Positions 57,374 to 64,000 of a stretch of DNA of 64,000 nucleotides are shown piece after piece. Position 1 is the stretch's first letter. Every line of letters starts with the position of its first letter. A program made the position numbers and the translations under genes. Below the pieces are notes generated by a model. That model had not been told where the DNA came from. It worked only from the letters and a program-made list of their open reading frames with translations, and did not search any database. Source of the DNA: Cryptomeria japonica (taxonomy: Eukaryota > Streptophyta > Pinopsida > Cupressales > Cupressaceae); NCBI RefSeq assembly GCF_030272615.1, contig NC_081412.1:664914481-664978480 (forward strand), in the 5' to 3' direction.

Positions 57374-59934
57374 GATAAATGATACATTAGGTCATGATTG
57401 TAATACTTGTAAGAAAATGTAATGTGGTATCTTGGATAATGTTCATTGATGGAATTGATTATATGGTTATACACTTGGTGTTGGGTGAATGAATTATAAT
57501 GTTTAAAGAAAATGGATTAGTAATGTGGTATTTAGCATTGGAAATGATATAATGTTTGGGATTAGGAAAATTTGTTATTGATGCTCTTAAAATGAACCAT
57601 AAGGGTTATACGGGACTTGCATTATTGATAAATAGAAATCATGATAATTATATTAGTGAAGGAATCATATATGTGCACGAAAAAGAGATAGTATTAGTTG
57701 ATTGGAATGCTTTAGATTTTGGTTGTAAATGTGATGTATGCTAATGATGATTTATTCTTGAGGATGTTATATGTAGTGATGTTGAGATGCCCTAGGGAAT
57801 GTTATTGATGTATTGTGTTTATTTCTGCTTGTGTTATGTGCTCTTGTAATTATGTTCATGATGATTAATTATTTATCATGTTAATGAATGTTAAATGCAT
57901 GAGTAGATGATTATATATGGTGTACATGTAGTGGTGTTTTAAAAAAATTTTATCTCTATTTGCATATTAGATGGTTAGTTTCTCTAGGGTATTTTTGGCG
58001 GGCATTACACATAACATATGAAATTCTTATTCCATTTTTTAATTTATTCTTTTCTCCTTTCAACTTAGATGTCATTTTCTAGTAGAGGTCACTCTATTAC
58101 AATAATTGTTCTCAATATACCATTGTAAGAACATCTTTTGCATTTTCCTACACCATATTACAATAGTCATTGGATGTATTCTACTGTTCATTAGCAAATG
58201 ATGTAGCTATTGATTTTATAGGTCAATCTATGAAACTACACACATTATTGACATATATTAGTATGCTTCTATATTTCTATAAATGTCCTTTGCCACTCCA
58301 AGAATTCGACTACTAACTAACACCTCTAACAAATTGGAAATTAATAAAATGCCACTATTTTTAAGGTCATTGTTAAAAAAAATAATATCCTCTCTAATGA
58401 TGAAGCTAAATAGAGAAAACTAATAAAATGAAACCTACATGCCTAGGAAATAGATGTATCACTACTAATTATAATCTATAATAATGAAACTATATAGTCA
58501 AATAAAAATGATGAATATTGCATTCATGGAAGAATACATAACTTATTACTTGTGTTTCATTGACTTTTCAATACCTTTAGTTTTATTTCTATCACTCACT
58601 AAAATAAAATTTCTAGGTAAGTAGTAGTTATTGGACATAAAATAAATCAAAGAAACATGTCCAAAAATGTTTTTTTTAAGCACATAAAGATTGAAAAATA
58701 AAATTAATTTGAACTAAGAACATACTAAAATGCATTAAAGAACAATTTAGAGTTTAAATTATATTTTTGTGAACTAAAATTTGGCAAAACCCATTAAACT
58801 AGAAATTGTGTTTGAAAAACATAGTCAATCTACTAGATTGTAAAATGGTAGATATAAATGTTGTGCAACTAGAACAATAATCCAATCCATAAGTGATGAT
58901 TTTAAAGTAATTATGGTCCTAATATAATAATATTAATTTATAATACTAAAGAAAATTTTGTACTCATATAGGTCAAATATCTTTGATGATCTTGGTGAAT
59001 AGGTTAATTAATTAAAACATGTCTTCGATATTCTGGATGATTCTTTTATATAATGTGTAATCTACCATGATGAAAATATTTTGATGTAAAATCTTTATAA
59101 ATATTAGTGTAATGATTTAGTACACATTAGATCAAACTTATTGAGACTTTCTATAAATTTGGACCCACTATTATTTCATTCTATTCATTAAAAACAAATC
59201 AAAAAATTTAAATTATTTGCTAATTAATTTTTTTTATTAAGAAAAGTATTGATTAGGTGATTAAATTATTTAGTTGATATTAGAAGTATACATCGAAAAT
59301 AAGACAAAAACCCCTTTATCATTTCTTAAGATTGTGATTGGAAATAAGAACATTTAGATACCATTTGGACTTCCTCCAATAAAAATAAGATAATGTATAT
59401 AAATTTTTAATAAATATTAAAAAAATGATCTCAATTATTATCTAAAAAAGCATTGGATATACCTACCTTACATTGAATTCAACTTTACTTATATTGAAAA
59501 ATTAATTAATATATTCAAAAATATATTATTACTCATGTACAAACTTCAACATACAAATTAATAAATTAAAAGAATTCAAATACAAGATTTTTACTATATT
59601 AAAAATGTTTTCTTCCCGAGTCTTATTTATATATATTTGAAATCAAATGATGACCAAAATATCAAACAAAAGAAAAAGTTAAAAATTAAAAATATTAAAT
59701 ATTTACAATTGATAAAATAAAATAATTCTTAAACGAATCCTAATATAGAATGAATAAAATAATCTTTAAATAAATAAATTCAGAGACGTCCAAGAACAAG
59801 TCATAATAAAAGTAGAACAAGAAAATGTCTTCATATGAATATTATAAGGATCAAGAAGTTGAATATTGTGTTAGACTGCCCGATTATAAAGTCTAGCGTT
59901 TGTCCATGGCAACTCACTTGCAGGTCTAATCATC
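56226..59934. other. repeat-derived and AT-rich DNA, no gene recognised
   Basis: A TA microsatellite lies at 57343-57371. On the minus strand TGTAATGCCCGCC at 58006 looks like a gypsy LTR start, so 56500-58006 may be an LTR on minus; no partner found. From 58010 to 59934 the DNA is strongly AT-rich and would contain the promoter of the downstream receptor-like gene if that gene is ever transcribed. Confidence 0.4.
57343..57371. repeat. (TA)n microsatellite
   Basis: About 14 AT dinucleotides in a row. Confidence 0.95.
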
Positions 59935-61452
59935 ATGTCTTCTGTTTCACTCTGGATGAATCTCACTTTTGCCTTGGTGATGCTCATGCAGATATTTTAT
60001 CCATTCATCAATGGATGCCCGGCTGATGAAAGAAATTACTTGTTAGATTTCAAAGGAGGCCTTGTCGATTCTACGGGTCGCTTATCCTCGTGGAAGGGCT
60101 ACAATTGTTGCGAGTGGAAGGGTATTCACTGCGACTTCCATTCAGGCCATGTCATCAGCCTTGATATCAAAAATCCCTTTGGTACTTACGTGGACAATTC
60201 CAAAAATCTTAGTGGGGCGATACATCCATCGCTGTTTAATCTGCAGTATCTTCAGCACCTGGATCTCGGATACAATTATTTCAATGGTACTTCAATACCT
60301 CCTCAATTGGCAAAACTCCAGAGCCTTTCCTTCCTTAGCTTGGCAAGTGCTGGATTTGGAGGTGAGGTCCCTCTGGAGTTGGGGAATATTACAACCTTGC
60401 GCCACCTTGATCTCTCAGCAGGACCATTTGGGAATTTTGTCTTGGAGAGTAGGAAATTTGCAGGATGGGTACAAAATCTGAGAAGCTTGGAGTTCCTGGC
60501 TATGAATGATGTGAATCTGTCGATCGCAAATGATCACTGGAATATTGCCCTTAGCAGCCACTCTAATCTTAGCCAGATTTACTTATCTGGCTGTTGGCTT
60601 TCAGGTACAATACCTTCTCTCCTAAATCTCACTCACTTATCCCATCTCGATCTCTCAGATAATTCATTTAGTTCCCCATTGCCAGTTTGGTTTCAGAATG
60701 TCTCGTCCTTGGTTTCTCTTGTTCTATCTGATTGTGGTCTCAAGGGTTCCATCCCTTCAGATTTCTTGCGCCGTTCAAGCCTGAGAAATCTTGAGCTGTC
60801 AGGTAGCCAGTTGGAAGGGAACCTTTCTTTCATTGAATACCAATCCTCCTCAATAGCCAATCTTTACCTCCAGTCGACTAGTTTAGACGGAATAATTCGT
60901 CTTTTCTTTGTAAACTTTACTAAATTTAAGAAATTGGTTCTCGCGCATAACTACTTAACAGGGGATATACCTCCGTTTGGATCTGCGCTTGGGAAAGTCA
61001 TACCACTTTCAGTAATAGATCTTTCCCAAAACAAATTGACAGGCAATATACCACCCTCTATCTGTTGTCTTCCTATATTGAGAAGCCTCAATCTGGAAAA
61101 TAACCTGCTCTCAGGAAAAATACCACATACCGTTGCAGACATGCTTTCTGGTTTGATACCTCAAGGCAAGCACTTTTCGACTTTTGAGGCTTCTTCTTTT
61201 GCAGAAAATTCAAATCTACATGGACCTCCATTAGGAAATAGAACCCTTACCCCTGGTTTTGGTGGGAAAGGTAGCCCAAGCATTCAAGAAGAAGTGCATA
61301 ATAGGGATGTCGAGGAGGCAAAGGAAGAGATGGTGGGCAGTGGGGGTGGGTTTTGTCACTGTAATTGCAGTGCTTTACTTCCGAATAAGATGGAGAAACT
61401 AATATTTCAGTTTCTGGATAGTCTTATGCAACATCTCTTTGGACGGCGTTGA
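59935..61452 (+). pseudogene. LRR receptor-like protein, truncated and frameshifted
   Basis: 505 codons from the ATG at 59935. Residues 1-27 form a signal peptide (LTFALVMLMQIFYPF core). Residues 29-68 form the plant LRR N-terminal cap (DERNYLLDFK, SSWKGYNCCEWKGIHC). Extracellular LRRs with the LxxLxLxxNxLxGxIP pattern run to about 405. Cf/EIX-type receptor-like proteins at the plasma membrane sense microbial or endogenous signals. Two defects show. At about residue 400 an early LRR (KIPHTVADM) runs straight into the juxtamembrane LSGLIPQGKHFSTF block, so several late LRRs are missing. Then near the G-run at 61342-61350 the frame shifts: the transmembrane text GFVTVIAVLYF sits in another frame, itself stopped soon after. 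The product would lack an anchor. It could still be secreted. Confidence 0.88.
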
Positions 61453-62439
61453 AAAGATACCATAGATAATCTACTGCCTTCATATTGTAAGTTTTCTCAT
61501 TTAATATGGTTTAAAATGCATTGTAATATCTCATGTTATATATTAAAAATAACTCAAGCTATACAATTGCATGGCACATTTGGACATTTTCAATCCTAGT
61601 TTTATGCTTTATGAATTTCATAGTTTTTTATATAATTTAAACTTTATATATTTTAAATGTAATAATGACAGCCAAGTTTTCTCAATCTTTCATAACCAAT
61701 TTATGTTGTATTTGCAAGAACTCTAGTAAACCTTTATTGCAAATAAAACAAATTTTGTATATGTATATTTTTTTTTGTGTTTTTTGAATCTAATTTTTTT
61801 CTTTTTCATGTATTTGTATTAATGATTATAAAGAGTTATATAAGTTTTTAGATTTTAGTATAGTGTAAATATAACAATGGTATTCTATGAATCTTGGTCA
61901 TAGTGAATTTATTTTAAGATGATATTATTTTGTGCATGTTTATTTAGATTTTTTTAAATAATTGAAATGTGATATAATATATCATTTAAGCATTTGATAC
62001 ATAACAAATAATTTAATTAGTCAATGGAGGGTTGGCAAGCATACACAAAGGGAGTGTATTTTTTATATATTTTATTATGAATTCCTTTATAGATCAATTT
62101 GCATAGATTAATTAAATAATATAAAATTGTTGTCATTAAGTTGTCTCTTTTCTACATCACATAGTCTTATGTTGAGTTAGCACCTCATAATCTATGTGAC
62201 ACCACTTGTCTACTCTCAACTATAATATTATTAATAAAAGAAATAATGGTAACACCAAGGTCAATAAATTATAGTACAATCTTGACCGAGTTTTCTAAAC
62301 TAGTTATCGGACACATTTTGGTAATATCACAACCTTCCTTGAAATAGTCACCAAGTATCTCTAAAACACTTTCATTATCATTTAAATTAATGTGCATAGC
62401 ATAATTGAGATATATGTTTTTAGAGGATTCATTGTTATA
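61453..62439. other. AT-rich flank, no gene
   Basis: Downstream region of the receptor-like pseudogene. Nothing recognisable on either strand. Confidence 0.5.
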
Positions 62440-63450
62440 TTTGTTAAAGGAAAGGTGAAAATTCCATCTTATAAGTTACTATACAAATCTGGTGGATAAC
62501 CTTATAGACACAATAAAAATTTTGGCATTTTTTTCTTGCTACTTAAGTGGCACTTACTTGTAGGGTTTCAATTGGAGGACTACCTAATCTCCCACCTCAA
62601 AATACCACTAATTGTGACATTGATATGTTGCTTGTTTCATGCTATACCAAGCCACTGGAAAATTATTACTGAAGTTTTGAAGTATCTCTTATTGCTATTA
62701 GTATATTGTGGATGACATTCATAAAAAATCTCAACTAGAGTCATCTTTCCTTATGTGTGAAAATCGAAAGAGATATAAATATCCATCTTAACATTTAATT
62801 GTTAAATTATATTATTTTATTTTATCGTAGATGATAAGATGAGTTATATACTATTTTATTTCGCATATTGCAAATATGCTAATAAATATTAGATCACATT
62901 TTCTCATAATGATTGTAGAGCTACCATAAATTTTGGCACCTTTTCCACAAATACTTTTTTATAGTACGAGAATAAATGGATGAGAGAATCCATAGAAATG
63001 TGCATAGTTAGAAAGTGTATAAAAAATATCAAATTTATTTGAATTAAGCAAACTAGTAATGCAATCTACCCCTATTAACTCCCAAAGTTGTGCTAGTATA
63101 CCTAATAGTTGTAAGAGGTCTACGATTTTTATTTTTTCACCTTTACTTTGTTGGCATATCAAATATTAAATCATAAACTTCCTTATGTCCCCCTTAAAAC
63201 CTTCCCAAGAGAAATATCTTTTGCAAGGTTATTGTTATTTTAGAACCTCGAATGTCCTCATATTGGTGAGTCATGAATTTGAGACAATATGGTAGTTTTC
63301 AACAAATATTTTTTATCAAGAATAGCAAATCTTTGTACCATAAGCAATTATCCTTCTAGGAATTCATATCAAAAAAAGACATGTCTTCAACTTGAAGCTC
63401 TTGAATGAGCTTCTTTATTAAGGAATCATGTTTCAACTCTTCTCATGAAA
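62440..63450 (-). pseudogene. Ty3/gypsy integrase relic
   Basis: Minus-strand text with stops follows the order of a gypsy integrase. There is a region like the RNase H-integrase link (LWYKDLLFLIKN near 63340), and a worn HHCC finger ending CQQSKGEK at 63150. The core start is WELIGVDCITSLLNSNKFD, followed by YAHFYGF. Far downstream is the FEVGDxVVLQLKPYK module near 62580. The catalytic DDE cannot be traced fully. RT may once have lain right of here. Confidence 0.75.
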
Positions 63451-64000
63451 CTTATACCCATTAATCAAATTATTTCTTCCTCTTTTTCATATTGAGAAGG
63501 GCATCATTTGTAATATTATACTAAATCATTTTAAAAATAATTTTAGAGTCACACCCTTGTTAGGATTAACATGCTATTTAGCTTATGATCTTGTGTATTA
63601 ATCATTTGTCTCCAACACTTTTGGAATGTGTCCTTGGACATATAGGAGTAAATAAAAAATAATTTATGATTAATATTCTCTAGAAAAAAATTATATGAAT
63701 TGTCATATGCATTCATGAGGAGGTGGATTTCATTGTGGTGTTTATAAACATATTTTTAGCAAATCTTTCAACTTAGGTGTTTGTTGAAAATGAATATTCA
63801 TTTACTAAAAGTAAATATTTATTCTTTTTGCATACCAATCTAAAGAATTGGTAAAATTTTGAGACTAAAATAAGTTTCACAATTTCTGCTAACATATTCC
63901 CTTGATTTTTTCTCCCAATGCCATTTTTTGGCCCTTTGTGTTCCGACTCTCATCTATTACATATTAATTTTTTGAGGGTTTCTATATGTTATGCATTCAT
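63451..64000. other. AT-rich end of window
   Basis: Possibly the RNase H side of the same gypsy relic on minus (an NMLAEIVKLILVSKF-like stretch), too worn to call. Confidence 0.3.

Noticed and set aside
57014-57474. Minus-strand small ORFs near the TA microsatellite
   Set aside because: Short, unrelated to each other, one runs through the (TA)n repeat; more likely LTR sequence.

Overview
The window is a plant nuclear repeat landscape. It is AT-rich and poor in host genes, and it is built from nested retrotransposons. The evidence is Ty3/gypsy elements of the Tat type, an L1-type LINE with plant DUF4283 and RNase H modules, a plant mobile domain ORF and a plant LRR receptor-like protein. A large seed-plant genome is likely and a gymnosperm is my guess, but nothing here proves the clade.

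Layout. 1-18630: a nearly complete, young Tat-type Ty3/gypsy element on +, whose left LTR is cut by the window edge. It carries gag-pro-RT-RNaseH-archaeal-type RNaseH-integrase in one reading frame interrupted by five stop codons. It also has an intact antisense ORF of the plant mobile domain (PMD) family. Three arrays of a TAGCGC motif at strict 21-bp spacing lie in the leader and upstream of the antisense ORF. 18631-22910: the right part of an older LTR element on the minus strand, into which the Tat element appears to have jumped. 22911-28700: a decayed minus-strand ORF region preceded by an array of about 15 related palindromes built on CTTTAAAG. 28775-31999: a LINE RNase H relic and empty AT-rich DNA. 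32000-32330: a short retroposon with target duplications. 32577-40904: an approximately 8.3-kb minus-strand L1-type LINE with an 18-bp target site duplication and an extra coding-like segment after ORF2. 41698-42008: a SINE-sized insertion with 12-bp target duplications. 44378-51568: an older minus-strand LTR element (about 816-bp LTRs, PBS TGGCGACTTCGCTGGGGAG) interrupted by a Tat-like LTR. 51569-56250: remains of a plus-strand gypsy gag, and a CpG-eroded relative of the 21-bp array. 59935-61452: a truncated, frameshifted receptor-like protein, the only host gene seen. 62440-63450: a gypsy integrase relic on minus.

The most striking signal is the pair of motif-array systems. In the Tat element the same hexamer, at exactly 21-bp phase, lies upstream of both the sense gag and the antisense PMD ORF, each time in the sense orientation of the downstream ORF. 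In the unrelated minus-strand element, a run of palindromes with co-varying arms lies upstream of its ORF. Coordinates of degenerate features were read by eye and may be off by tens of bases.
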